Assembly (NCBI RefSeq): GCF_013032505.1
Contig: NZ_WQCG01000004.1
Span: 186,001 to 250,000 of the forward strand
Length of the DNA: 64,000 nt
DNA from: Ruegeria atlantica
GTDB taxonomy: Bacteria; Pseudomonadota; Alphaproteobacteria; Rhodobacterales; Rhodobacteraceae
Direction of reading: 5' to 3'
Part shown: in pieces, positions 1 to 7,896 of the stretch
How positions within the stretch are numbered: position 1 is the first letter of the stretch
Layout of the letters: each line of letters opens with the position of its first letter
Position numbers and translations under genes: made by a program
The notes under the pieces: generated by a model
The model's database searches: none
What the model was told of the DNA's origin: nothing
The model's input: the letters and a program-made list of their open reading frames with translations, nothing else

Positions 1-508
1 CGCGGGCGTACAGCACTTGCAGCTCGAACCGCCGCATGTCGTTCAGCACCGCGCGTGAACGCAACTCCATCAGAACCGCCAGCGCGGGGATTTCCCACAG
101 CATGACCTCGTGCCATTTGCCTTCAAAGGTCAGCTCGTACTGATCGCCTTTCCGTTCCAGGTGATACGGTGGCAGCCGCATGTTTTCGAACCACTCCATA
201 AAATCCGAACGGAACATCTGGCGTTTGCCGTAGAATGTATTGCCCCGCAGCCAAGTGCTTTCGCCCCGGCTGAGGCTAAGCGATCGGATATGATCCAATT
301 GCTCACGCAGCTCGCCTTCGTCGATCAATTTGGCCAATGGGATGTGATTCGACCGGTTGATCAGCGAAAAAGCCACATCCGTTTGGGGCTTATTTCGAAA
401 CACTGACTGGCACATCAGCAGTTTGTAGAAATCCGTGTCGATCAAAGACCGTACAATCGGGTCAATCTTCCATTTATGATTGTACACGCGTGTCGCAATA
501 TCGACCAT
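1..508 (-). CDS. pncB: Nicotinate phosphoribosyltransferase, partial (3' end beyond window)
   Basis: Reading leftward from the ATG at 508, an open frame of 169 codons runs off the window edge, so only the N-terminal part is present. It begins MVDIATRVYNHKW and contains the family hallmark DTDFYKLLM near residue 26, followed by the NRS and FYG segments typical of bacterial nicotinate phosphoribosyltransferase. The enzyme joins nicotinate to PRPP to make nicotinate mononucleotide in the Preiss-Handler branch of NAD salvage, in the cytosol. pncA, encoding the enzyme that supplies nicotinate, lies about 0.7 kb away on the same strand, which supports the role. A rightward gene of unknown function separates the two, so pncB probably has its own promoter in 509-673. 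The start is preceded by a GGAG-like ribosome site (antisense of ctcc near 513-517). Confidence 0.93.
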   Translation of the reverse strand, partial: MVDIATRVYNHKWKIDPIVRSLIDTDFYKLLMCQSVFRNKPQTDVAFSLINRSNHIPLAKLIDEGELREQLDHIRSLSLSRGESTWLRGNTFYGKRQMFRSDFMEWFENMRLPPYHLERKGDQYELTFEGKWHEVMLWEIPALAVLMELRSRAVLNDMRRFELQVLYAR

Positions 509-619
509 GGGGAACTCCTGCGATTTCCGTTGTTAGATCAATCGGTGCGTGGAATGGCAAGAGTCGCTAGAATGATAACAATGACAAGGTCAGGTCACAT
601 TGCGAGCATATTGTGTGAT

Positions 620-641
620 CTTTTCACAGTTTAGTGAAAAG
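620..641. promoter_or_regulatory. Inverted repeat between divergent genes
   Basis: CTTTTCAC (620-627) and GTGAAAAG (634-641) form perfect 8-base arms around a 6-base AT-rich spacer. The repeat lies between leftward pncB and the rightward gene at 674, where an operator for either could sit. It does not match the NAD-repressor motifs I remember, so no regulator is assigned. Confidence 0.35.
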
Positions 642-673
642 AAAGGGATGGTTGAACGAGGTTAATTTGGTGA

Positions 674-1198
674 ATGGTTCTCGAGTACGATTTTGACATC
701 GTTGTTAACGAACAAGCGGATGAGGATACCGGTTCCGAGCAATTGGACCAGTGCGCCACGCGCGCGCGATTCCGTCATGTGAAAACGGCTGACGCGCTCA
801 GATCGGCGTCACCTAAGATTCGGTTGATTTTTCAGGAAGCCGGGTTCGATCTGGATTCGACTGACAGCGACATGATGCACGGGTATTACCCTCCACGGGA
901 TGTAGCCGAACGCGAGCGGATTTTGCGCGCGTTGTTCACGAATATTCGGGAACTTGGCATCAGTGGCGAATATTGCGGTGAGTTCGATTTTCATCGCTTT
1001 TTGGACAATGTCAAAACGGCCAAACCGCGCAACGATCAGCGCCCAAAAGTCGAGAATTGGACGCCGAACCCGCGCTACAAATCACCCGCAACGCCCGAGC
1101 GCCGCACATTGCCCGGACGAATTGGCGTTGCATTGGGACTGGCGGTGATCTTGTTCGCAGTGCTTAGGTATCTTGCCGAAAAAGGCGCTACGCCTTAG
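674..1198 (+). CDS. Hypothetical protein with C-terminal membrane anchor
   Basis: A 174-residue protein I do not recognise. It is acidic at the N terminus, has a central charged part (residues about 60-115) and ends in one hydrophobic segment (GVALGLAVILFAVLRYL, about 150-166), so it is probably a tail-anchored inner-membrane protein with its bulk in the cytosol. The ATG at 674 directly follows an in-frame stop, so it cannot start further upstream on ATG. A weak CGAGG lies about 12 bases before it. Its stop overlaps the pncA stop by a few bases in convergent arrangement. It separates two NAD-salvage genes, but nothing in the sequence ties it to that pathway. Confidence 0.6.
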   Translation: MVLEYDFDIVVNEQADEDTGSEQLDQCATRARFRHVKTADALRSASPKIRLIFQEAGFDLDSTDSDMMHGYYPPRDVAERERILRALFTNIRELGISGEYCGEFDFHRFLDNVKTAKPRNDQRPKVENWTPNPRYKSPATPERRTLPGRIGVALGLAVILFAVLRYLAEKGATP

Positions 1199-1788
1199 AT
1201 CAGCGCAACACCGGCGTCACGCATCGCGGCCTTGGCGGCTGCCAATGATCCATCCATGTCTATCGCCCGACATGCGTCCATGCGCACGGTGACATCGAAT
1301 CCCAACCGGGCAGCGTCAACAGCCGAAAAATGAACACAGAAATCTGTGGCAAGCCCAACTAGGGTCAGTTTGGTGATCCCGCGTGATTTCAAGTAACCTT
1401 CTAAACCGGTCGGTGTCTTTTGGTCGTTCTCAAAAAATGCGGAATAGCTGTCGATACCGCGTCGAAAGCCCTTGCGAATAACAAGATCGGCATGGGTCTT
1501 CAGGTCCGGGTGGAATTCCGCACCTTCGGTGCCCTGCACACAGTGATCTGGCCACAAGACTTGAGGCCCGTAATGCATGTCGGTTGTTTCAAATGGGGAC
1601 TTGCCGTCATGTCCGCTAGCAAAGGACGAATGCCCCTCAGGGTGCCAGTCCTGTGTCAGGATCACGGTGTCAAACTCAGCCATCATAGCGTTGATGTGGT
1701 CCACGATCTCGTCACCTCCAGGCACAGCCAGCGCACCACCGGGGCAAAAATCGTTCTGAACGTCAACTACAATCAGGGCATGGGTCAT
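1195..1788 (-). CDS. pncA: Nicotinamidase
   Basis: A 197-residue isochorismatase-fold hydrolase that deamidates nicotinamide to nicotinate and ammonia in NAD salvage. The catalytic triad is visible: Asp9 in VDVQNDF, Lys106 in IRKGF and the nucleophile Cys151 in ATDFCV. The metal ligands fit Asp47, His49 and His53 in the DWHPEGH segment. Length and motif spacing match bacterial PncA from end to end. The ATG at 1788 is preceded by GGAGA. Placement near pncB fits, although the two are not contiguous. It converges with the preceding rightward gene with a 4-base overlap of stop regions. Confidence 0.95.
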   Translation of the reverse strand: MTHALIVVDVQNDFCPGGALAVPGGDEIVDHINAMMAEFDTVILTQDWHPEGHSSFASGHDGKSPFETTDMHYGPQVLWPDHCVQGTEGAEFHPDLKTHADLVIRKGFRRGIDSYSAFFENDQKTPTGLEGYLKSRGITKLTLVGLATDFCVHFSAVDAARLGFDVTVRMDACRAIDMDGSLAAAKAAMRDAGVALI

Positions 1789-1884
1789 CAGGGTCTCCTC
1801 ACATTGCCCTATCGGTAGGGGGCTGGGCGGGAGGCGTCAATCCGGTCCCTTGCGACTCTGGCCCAGCGGGTTTAGACCGCGCGC

Positions 1885-2790
1885 ATGTATACGATCGCTG
1901 CACTCTATCACTTCACTCGTTTTTCGGATCACGTAGCGCTGCGCGACCCGCTTCTGGATCTTTGCCGTAATCAATCGGTCAAAGGTACCTTGTTGCTGGC
2001 CGCTGAGGGGATCAACGGGACTATTGCCGGCCCGCGCAGTGGCATCGACGCGGTGCTGGCCCATATCAAAGCTCTGCCCGGATGTGCGGATCTCGAGTGG
2101 AAAGAGGCCACATCTGCCCACCCGCCCTTTGGCAAAATGAAGGTGCGCCTGAAAAAAGAGATCGTGACCATGGGCCAGCCGGACGTCGATCCGCGTGCCC
2201 GGGTTGGCAACTACGTCGAACCCGAAGATTGGAATGATCTGATCCGGTCTGACGATGTGGTCGTTATCGACACACGCAACGATTACGAAGTGGCCATTGG
2301 CACATTTGAGGGCGCAGTAGACCCTGAAACGGCCAGTTTCCGTGAATTCCCAGCCTGGTGGGAAGAGAACAAAGACCGTTTTCACAACAAACGGGTCGCG
2401 ATGTTCTGCACTGGTGGTATTCGCTGTGAGAAATCCACCAACTACCTACTGGGGCAAGGGGTTGAAGATGTGTACCACCTGAAAGGCGGCATCCTGCGGT
2501 ATCTCGAAGAGATGCCCTCCGAGGACAGCACCTGGCAGGGCGAGTGCTTTGTGTTCGACAACCGCGTGTCGGTCGGGCACGGATTGGTCGAAGGACCGCA
2601 CAAGCTGTGCCACGGCTGCCGCCGGCCGATTCTGCCAGAGGATATGAAGCGCGCGGAATACGAGCACGGCGTGTCCTGTCATCGGTGCATTAACGAGACT
2701 TCGGATGCGGACAAGACGCGATTCCGGGAACGCCAAAAACAGATCCTGTTGTCGCGTCAGCGCGGGCAGGAACATCTGGGCATCGAATGA
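1885..2790 (+). CDS. trhO: tRNA uridine(34) hydroxylase, rhodanese-like
   Basis: A 301-residue YceA/TrhO protein. The family performs oxygen-dependent hydroxylation of wobble uridine 34, the first step toward 5-carboxymethoxy- or methoxyuridine in tRNA. An N-terminal acylphosphatase-like domain (1-90) carries EGINGT. A rhodanese domain (about 120-220) carries the active-site loop CTGGIRC, with Cys175 as the likely catalytic cysteine and Cys181 beside it. The C-terminal part has paired cysteines (LCHGC and SCHRC, about 240-268) typical of the longer members, possibly a zinc site. It stands alone between pncA and a channel-like gene. No clear ribosome site was seen before the ATG. Confidence 0.94.
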   Translation: MYTIAALYHFTRFSDHVALRDPLLDLCRNQSVKGTLLLAAEGINGTIAGPRSGIDAVLAHIKALPGCADLEWKEATSAHPPFGKMKVRLKKEIVTMGQPDVDPRARVGNYVEPEDWNDLIRSDDVVVIDTRNDYEVAIGTFEGAVDPETASFREFPAWWEENKDRFHNKRVAMFCTGGIRCEKSTNYLLGQGVEDVYHLKGGILRYLEEMPSEDSTWQGECFVFDNRVSVGHGLVEGPHKLCHGCRRPILPEDMKRAEYEHGVSCHRCINETSDADKTRFRERQKQILLSRQRGQEHLGIE

Positions 2791-2866
2791 CAGGTGCATG
2801 ATTTGGGTTGCGGGTACAGGCCGGAACCCTGATGATCGCGGAAAAACCTAGGCTATCGGAGGTTTT

Positions 2867-3367
2867 ATGCACCGCGAACCTACAACACTGGAAGAGTGGA
2901 AATCGACGCTAATCGCAGCGGTCGGACTGGTAATTGCCAGTTTTTTCGCGTGGTATGGTCTGTCGCGCCTGAGTGAGGCGGCCGCAGGCGAAACCATTGG
3001 TACTATTGTGTCGGTCTGCTTGGTGGTTTGGGTCGCATCGCAATCTTGGTACTACATGACGCAGGTGAAACTACCGCATCGACGCTTGTTTTTGATGGGT
3101 GTGTCATTCATTCAGGTCGTGCCGTTCTTATTCGCGGCGGCGTATGGGGCTTTCGGCTACGCCGATAATTGCGTTGTCGGTGCAGATGCCCCAGCCGATT
3201 TCCTGTATTTTTCATACGTCACCTTCACCACAGTCGGATATGGTGACATGATCCCAACCGGCCTGTGTCGCGGACTGGCCGTCGCTGAGGCCGTTACCGG
3301 GTACATCCTTTTGGGTATGTTTGTTGCTGCTACGGTTGCGCTCTATACCCGCCACCACAAGCATTAG
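2867..3367 (+). CDS. Small potassium-channel-like membrane protein
   Basis: A 166-residue inner-membrane protein with about four hydrophobic segments (about 12-32, 43-62, 74-97 and 133-158) and a pore loop with the potassium selectivity filter TTVGYGD (residues 121-127) just before the last helix. The filter and its position fit an ion-channel (Ion_trans_2) pore domain, which would pass potassium as a tetramer. There is no cytoplasmic RCK/TrkA-N domain, so gating is unknown. A strong GGAGG lies 7 bases before the ATG. It appears to be a single-gene unit. Confidence 0.8.
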   Translation: MHREPTTLEEWKSTLIAAVGLVIASFFAWYGLSRLSEAAAGETIGTIVSVCLVVWVASQSWYYMTQVKLPHRRLFLMGVSFIQVVPFLFAAAYGAFGYADNCVVGADAPADFLYFSYVTFTTVGYGDMIPTGLCRGLAVAEAVTGYILLGMFVAATVALYTRHHKH

Positions 3368-3374
3368 ACTGCCA

Positions 3375-3704
3375 CTATTTGTTCTGATCAATCCAGCGGG
3401 ACATCATCTGTTTGTCGCGGAAACACTCTGACGGAATAGGTCTGCGCTTGCTGCGAGAAATCCTCTCGGCAAAGGCAACCTGCTTACCGGTTGGATAGTT
3501 CGCAAAGGGCGACGGATCGACCGGCTTGTGCGCCGAAATCCAGGCTGACATTGATTTGCGATCCCGTTGTGCTTCGACCGGGATTTCCAGAGCTGACTGC
3601 TGTGCAATTGCACGGGCGTATCGCATTTGCCGGTCGGTGACAGGCAGCAGGTGATAGTCGTTCGACGGGCCATTCAGGGCCGAGTTTCGGGCTTGGTAAG
3701 ACAT
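3375..3704 (-). CDS. Hypothetical protein with two copies of a ~40-residue motif
   Basis: A 109-residue basic soluble protein made almost wholly of two related halves: residues about 21-60 (TDRQMRYARAIAQQ ... MSAWI) and about 70-109 (TGKQVAFAERISRS ... MSRWI). Each half has the pattern T-x-x-Q-x-x-(Y/F)-A, then IP, then D(R/K), then (S/M)MSxWI. The unit resembles short motifs seen repeatedly in alphaproteobacterial small proteins and topoisomerase-associated tails, but I cannot name a function. GAGGAAC precedes the ATG at a good distance. It converges on the channel gene with a 7-base gap. Confidence 0.65.
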   Translation of the reverse strand: MSYQARNSALNGPSNDYHLLPVTDRQMRYARAIAQQSALEIPVEAQRDRKSMSAWISAHKPVDPSPFANYPTGKQVAFAERISRSKRRPIPSECFRDKQMMSRWIDQNK

Positions 3705-3807
3705 CGGAATGTTCCTCTGACTATGTAGAACATAAATGGAACATTAACCTATTTTTTCAAGAGGGGGCCGATTCACATCAGCGGGAGTCCGCCGTGATTC
3801 ACTTTTG

Positions 3808-3823
3808 TTGACTGACCAGTCAA
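3808..3823. promoter_or_regulatory. BetI/TetR-type operator upstream of betB
   Basis: TTGACTGACCAGTCAA reads nearly the same on both strands (14 of 16 positions symmetric) and lies 45 bases before the betB start. TetR-family BetI repressors bind such palindromes in front of bet genes. No betI lies in this window, so the regulator would be encoded elsewhere. Confidence 0.55.
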
Positions 3824-3868
3824 TAAAATATAGACGCGAAGGAAAGGACTTCTGAGAAGGAAATCGGC

Positions 3869-5323
3869 ATGAAATTCCAGCCTAAGGCGAGCCATTTTAT
3901 CAACGGCGCATATGTCGAAGATACCGGCGGAACCCCGATAGACGTGATCTACCCGGCCACCGGTGAAGTCATCGCTCGGCTGCATTCCGCAACGCCTGAC
4001 ATCGTAGATCAGGCTCTAACAAGTGCAAAAAGTGCCCAGGCCGAATGGGCCGCAATGTCGGGGACTGAGCGTGGTCGCATCCTGCGCCGCGCATCAGATA
4101 TCATGCGAGACCGCAACCACGAGCTTTCGGTCCTTGAAACTCATGATACAGGTAAACCCTTGCAGGAAACGCTTGTTGCAGATGCGACATCGGGGGCGGA
4201 TGCGCTGGAATATTTCGGTGGGTTGGCCGCGTCATTGACGGGCGAGCACATCCCGCTTGGTGGTGGTGACTTTGTTTACACTATTCGCGAGGCGCTGGGT
4301 GTTTGTGTTGGTATCGGCGCATGGAATTACCCAACTCAGATCGCCTGCTGGAAAGGGGCCCCCGCACTGGCCTGCGGCAATACGATGGTCTTCAAGCCCT
4401 CGGAATCCACGCCTTTGTCGGCGCTGAAAGTGGCCGAGATCCTGATCGAGGCTGGCGCGCCCAAAGGGATCTACAACGTTATTCAGGGTTATGGCGATGT
4501 TGGCGCATCGCTTGTGACTGATCCGCGTGTGGCCAAAGTCTCGCTCACTGGCTCAGTCCCGACCGGGCGCAAGGTCTATGCCGCTGCCGCCGATGGCATG
4601 AAGCATGTCACGATGGAATTGGGCGGCAAGTCCCCGATGATCGTGTTCGACGACGCGGACATTGAAAACGCCGTGTCCGGCGCGATTCTTGGGAACTTCT
4701 ATTCTTCAGGTCAGGTCTGTTCGAACGGCACACGTGTCTTTGTGCAGAAAGGCATCAAAGAGGCCTTCCTGAACCGCCTTTCAGAACGTCTGGCCACCGC
4801 GAAAATTGGCGATCCGCTGGATGAGGATGTGAATTTTGGCCCTATGGTCAGCGAAAACCAGATGAATATCGCACTAAGCTACGTTGAAAAGGGCATGGCG
4901 GAGGGCGCACGTCTAGTATTCGGCGGCAAGCGGATCGAAGGCGACGGTTTCTACATGCAGCCCACCGTATTTGCGGATGTAACCGACGATATGGCCATCG
5001 CGCGCGAGGAAATCTTTGGCCCGGTGATGTCCGTGCTGGACTTTGACACCGAAGAAGAGGTTATTGCCCGCGCCAACGGCACCGAGTTTGGATTGGCCGC
5101 CGGTGTCTTCACCAACGACTTGACGCGTGCGCATCGCATCGTCGCCGGGTTCGAGGCCGGAACCTGCTATATCAACACCTATAACCTGGCTCCGGTCGAG
5201 GCCCCTTTTGGTGGATCTAAAATGTCAGGTGTCGGGCGCGAAAACTCGAAACTGGCGATCAATCACTTCAGTGAAATGAAGACAGTCTACGTTTCGATGA
5301 ACGACGTCGAAGCGCCTTACTGA
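3869..5323 (+). CDS. betB: Betaine-aldehyde dehydrogenase
   Basis: A 484-residue NAD(P)-dependent aldehyde dehydrogenase that oxidises betaine aldehyde to the osmoprotectant glycine betaine in the cytosol. Landmarks are the cofactor loop GAWNYP (150-155), the general base Glu250 in MELGGKSP and the nucleophile Cys284 in [13 protein letters not shown]. The VCSNGTRVF context is characteristic of BetB rather than of general aldehyde dehydrogenases. GAGAAGGAAA precedes the ATG. A BetI-like palindrome lies upstream. The expected partners betA, betI and betC are not adjacent. A flavoenzyme that may demethylate betaine-derived compounds follows after 128 bases containing several hairpins. Confidence 0.93.
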   Translation: MKFQPKASHFINGAYVEDTGGTPIDVIYPATGEVIARLHSATPDIVDQALTSAKSAQAEWAAMSGTERGRILRRASDIMRDRNHELSVLETHDTGKPLQETLVADATSGADALEYFGGLAASLTGEHIPLGGGDFVYTIREALGVCVGIGAWNYPTQIACWKGAPALACGNTMVFKPSESTPLSALKVAEILIEAGAPKGIYNVIQGYGDVGASLVTDPRVAKVSLTGSVPTGRKVYAAAADGMKHVTMELGGKSPMIVFDDADIENAVSGAILGNFYSSGQVCSNGTRVFVQKGIKEAFLNRLSERLATAKIGDPLDEDVNFGPMVSENQMNIALSYVEKGMAEGARLVFGGKRIEGDGFYMQPTVFADVTDDMAIAREEIFGPVMSVLDFDTEEEVIARANGTEFGLAAGVFTNDLTRAHRIVAGFEAGTCYINTYNLAPVEAPFGGSKMSGVGRENSKLAINHFSEMKTVYVSMNDVEAPY

Positions 5324-5342
5324 TCAAAACCGGCCATTCAAA

Positions 5343-5375
5343 CTCTGTTCCCGACATTTCGCGTCGGGAACAGAG
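5343..5375 (+). terminator. Strong hairpin after betB (attenuator or mRNA-stabilising stem)
   Basis: A perfect 13-bp stem (CTCTGTTCCCGAC at 5343-5355 and its complement at 5363-5375) with a 7-base loop. It begins 19 bases after the betB stop and lacks a clear T run, so it could be a weak terminator or a stem that protects the betB message. A second perfect 8-bp stem follows at 5380-5400. Confidence 0.55.
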
Positions 5376-5379
5376 CATA

Positions 5380-5400
5380 AGCCACATACGACATGTGGCT
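5380..5400 (+). other. Second hairpin in the betB downstream spacer
   Basis: AGCCACAT (5380-5387) pairs perfectly with ATGTGGCT (5393-5400) across a 5-base loop. It is followed by a weaker stem (GGTGC at 5414-5418 with GCACC at 5427-5431) just before the ribosome site of the next gene. Three stems in a row in 90 bases suggest a structured leader. I could not match it to a known riboswitch. Confidence 0.4.
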
Positions 5401-5451
5401 GACTTCTGCCATGGGTGCTGTTTTCGGCACCATCGGCGGGAGGTCAATTTC

Positions 5452-7896
5452 ATGAAAACGCACGCGCAGGCCGTAGTCATCGGCGGAGGATTGGCAGGCT
5501 GTTCGATCCTGTACCATCTGGCCAAGCTCGGCTGGCGGGACGTTGTCCTGCTAGAGAGGGATGAGCTGACCAGTGGATCAACTTGGCACGCGGCGGCCAA
5601 TATCCACGGGCTGCACGACAACAACAACATCACCCGCATCCAGCATTACACGATGAACCTGTATAAAGAGCTGGAGCAGGAAACAGGCCAAAGTTGCGGT
5701 GTTTTTCAACCCGGCTCGCTTTACCTGGCCCAGACCGAAGACCGCGAACATCAGCTGCGTCTGCAGGAAGCCAAGGCTCGATTTTATGGGCTGAATTTTT
5801 ACGAGGTCAGCTGCGAACAGGCCAAGGAGTTGCACCCGCTGGCGCAGTTCGACGATATCCGCTGTATCATGTATGAACCCGACGGCGGCAACGTAGACCC
5901 GTCGGGCGTGCCACACGCCTATGCGGCCGGTGCCCGGGCGATGGGTGCGACGATTGAGCGGTTTTGCCCAGTATTAGGCACTGATCAGCAGGCCGACGGG
6001 TCTTGGATAGTGCGCACCGAAAAGGGTGACATTCATACGCAATGGGTGGTGAATGCTGCGGGTCTCTGGGGGCGCGAAGTAGCGGCCTTGGCAGGTCTGA
6101 CCTTGCCGTTGCAGCCGACCGAGCATCAGTATTTCGTGACCGAATCCATCGATGAAGTCGCCAACCTCGGCCGCCGCTTGCCCTCGATCGCCGATCGGGA
6201 TGGCGAGTACTATTTCCGTCAGGAAGGCAACGGGCTGCTGATCGGAGCTTATGAGAAAGACATGAAGTTCTGGGCCGAAGAGGGCACCCCGCTGGATTTT
6301 GCCCACGAGCTGTTTCCCGATGATCTGGACCGGATTATGGAGAACGTGATCCGCGCAACCGAACGTGTGCCCGCGGCGGCGACGGCTGGTGTGAAACGGG
6401 TGATCAACGGGCCGATGATCTGGTCTCCGGACAGTTCCGCCCTGTGGGGTCCGGTTCCCGAGTTGAAGAACTATTTCCTCTGCGGCGGCCTGATCCCGGG
6501 CTTCTCGCAGTCGGGTGGATTGGGTCTGCTGGCGGCGCAATGGATGATCGAGGGTGAGCCGCAATACGACATGTTCGCCTGGGATCTTGCCCGGTTTGGC
6601 GACTGGGCGGACAAGAAGTTCACCAAGGCGCGGGTCGAGGACCAGTATACCCACCGTTTCGCCATCCATTTCCCAAACGAGGAACGCAGCGCAGGCCGCC
6701 CGGCCCGCGTTCGCCCGACTTATGAGATGCAAAAGGACATGGGCTGTGTCTTTGGCCTGAACTGTGGCTGGGAACACCCACTTTGGTTTGCAGATCAGCC
6801 CGACACGAAAGAGACGATCGGCTTTACCCGCCAAAACTGGTGGGAACCAGTTGGCCGTGAAGTGCAGATGCTGCGCGAAAAGGTTGGCGTGATCGACATC
6901 TCGAACTTTGCCAATTACGTCATAAAAGGTTCTGCAGCCTATGACTGGTTGGATCGTCTGGTTGCCAACCGGGTGCCGACCGAAATTGGGCGGTCTTGTC
7001 TGACGCCGCTGATCTCAGTCCGCGGCGGGGTCGCCGGGGATTTCACCATCACCAAAGTCGCCGAAGATGAATACATGATGATCGGATCGGGAATGGCCGA
7101 GCGCTATCATCAGCGGTTCTTCAATATGATCGACCTGCCCCAAGGCACCACGTTTGAGGTGGCAACAGACAGGATAGCGGGCTTCAACGTTGCGGGACCA
7201 AAATCGCGCGATCTTCTGCAGCGGTTGACAAATGTTGACCTGTCGAACGAGGCGTTCCGCTTCATGCGGTCGCAAACCATCGAAGTGGCGGGTGTCGGCT
7301 GTCTTGCCATCCGCGTTAGCTTTACCGGGGACCTGGGTTGGGAACTTCATTGCGCCGAACAGGATCAGATCAGGCTCTATACAGGGCTTTTGGATGCCGC
7401 CAACGAGTTGGGTGGAGGTCCGGTTGGCGGCCGTGCGCTTGCTTCGCTACGCATCGAAAAAGGATACGGGTCCTGGGGTCGTGAGTATTCTCAGGAGTAC
7501 TGGCCACAAGAGGTTGGGCTTTCGGGCCTGATCAAGCTGGACAAAGATTTTCTGCATAAGGACGCTTATCTGAAAGTCAAAGATTTAGCCGCGCGTGAGG
7601 TTCTGTCGATCTTTGAGGTCGAAGTCTCAGATGCTGACGCGACAGGTGGCGAACCCATTTTTACCCCAGATGGCGCTCCTGTCGGACGTGTGACGTCTGG
7701 CGCCTATGGCTATTCGGTCGGCAAGTCCCTGGCAATCGGCTATGCAAATCCGGCAGTTGCGCAGCCGGGAGATACAGTAGAAATTTTCATCCTTGGCAGG
7801 CCGCACAAAGCCAAAATTCTGGCCGAGCCACCCTTTGACCCATCAGGGCAGCGGCTGCGCGATGTCCAACTCAAGGTGATGGAGCCGGCCAAATGA
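5452..7896 (+). CDS. Dimethylglycine/sarcosine dehydrogenase-like flavoenzyme with GcvT domain
   Basis: An 814-residue two-part enzyme. Residues 1-390 form a DAO-type FAD domain with the nucleotide motif VVIGGGLAG (8-16) and the TWHAA segment (44-48), whose His46 aligns with the histidine that binds FAD covalently in dimethylglycine dehydrogenase. A linker (FAO_M-like, about 400-450) leads to a GcvT-like tetrahydrofolate-binding part with its C-terminal barrel (about 460-810). The family removes N-methyl groups and passes them to folate. Roseobacters hold many paralogs, so the substrate (dimethylglycine, sarcosine or another methylamine) is open. The ATG at 5452 is chosen because GGGAGG lies 8 bases upstream; the frame is open further back. 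The stop overlaps the next start (ATGA). Confidence 0.88.
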   Translation: MKTHAQAVVIGGGLAGCSILYHLAKLGWRDVVLLERDELTSGSTWHAAANIHGLHDNNNITRIQHYTMNLYKELEQETGQSCGVFQPGSLYLAQTEDREHQLRLQEAKARFYGLNFYEVSCEQAKELHPLAQFDDIRCIMYEPDGGNVDPSGVPHAYAAGARAMGATIERFCPVLGTDQQADGSWIVRTEKGDIHTQWVVNAAGLWGREVAALAGLTLPLQPTEHQYFVTESIDEVANLGRRLPSIADRDGEYYFRQEGNGLLIGAYEKDMKFWAEEGTPLDFAHELFPDDLDRIMENVIRATERVPAAATAGVKRVINGPMIWSPDSSALWGPVPELKNYFLCGGLIPGFSQSGGLGLLAAQWMIEGEPQYDMFAWDLARFGDWADKKFTKARVEDQYTHRFAIHFPNEERSAGRPARVRPTYEMQKDMGCVFGLNCGWEHPLWFADQPDTKETIGFTRQNWWEPVGREVQMLREKVGVIDISNFANYVIKGSAAYDWLDRLVANRVPTEIGRSCLTPLISVRGGVAGDFTITKVAEDEYMMIGSGMAERYHQRFFNMIDLPQGTTFEVATDRIAGFNVAGPKSRDLLQRLTNVDLSNEAFRFMRSQTIEVAGVGCLAIRVSFTGDLGWELHCAEQDQIRLYTGLLDAANELGGGPVGGRALASLRIEKGYGSWGREYSQEYWPQEVGLSGLIKLDKDFLHKDAYLKVKDLAAREVLSIFEVEVSDADATGGEPIFTPDGAPVGRVTSGAYGYSVGKSLAIGYANPAVAQPGDTVEIFILGRPHKAKILAEPPFDPSGQRLRDVQLKVMEPAK

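Noticed and set aside
5343..5451. Glycine or SAM riboswitch in front of the flavoenzyme gene
   Set aside because: Strong hairpins are present, but the conserved core bases of those riboswitch classes were not found.
5974..6834. A 286-codon minus-strand frame
   Set aside because: Antisense to the flavoenzyme gene; no start signals or family motifs.
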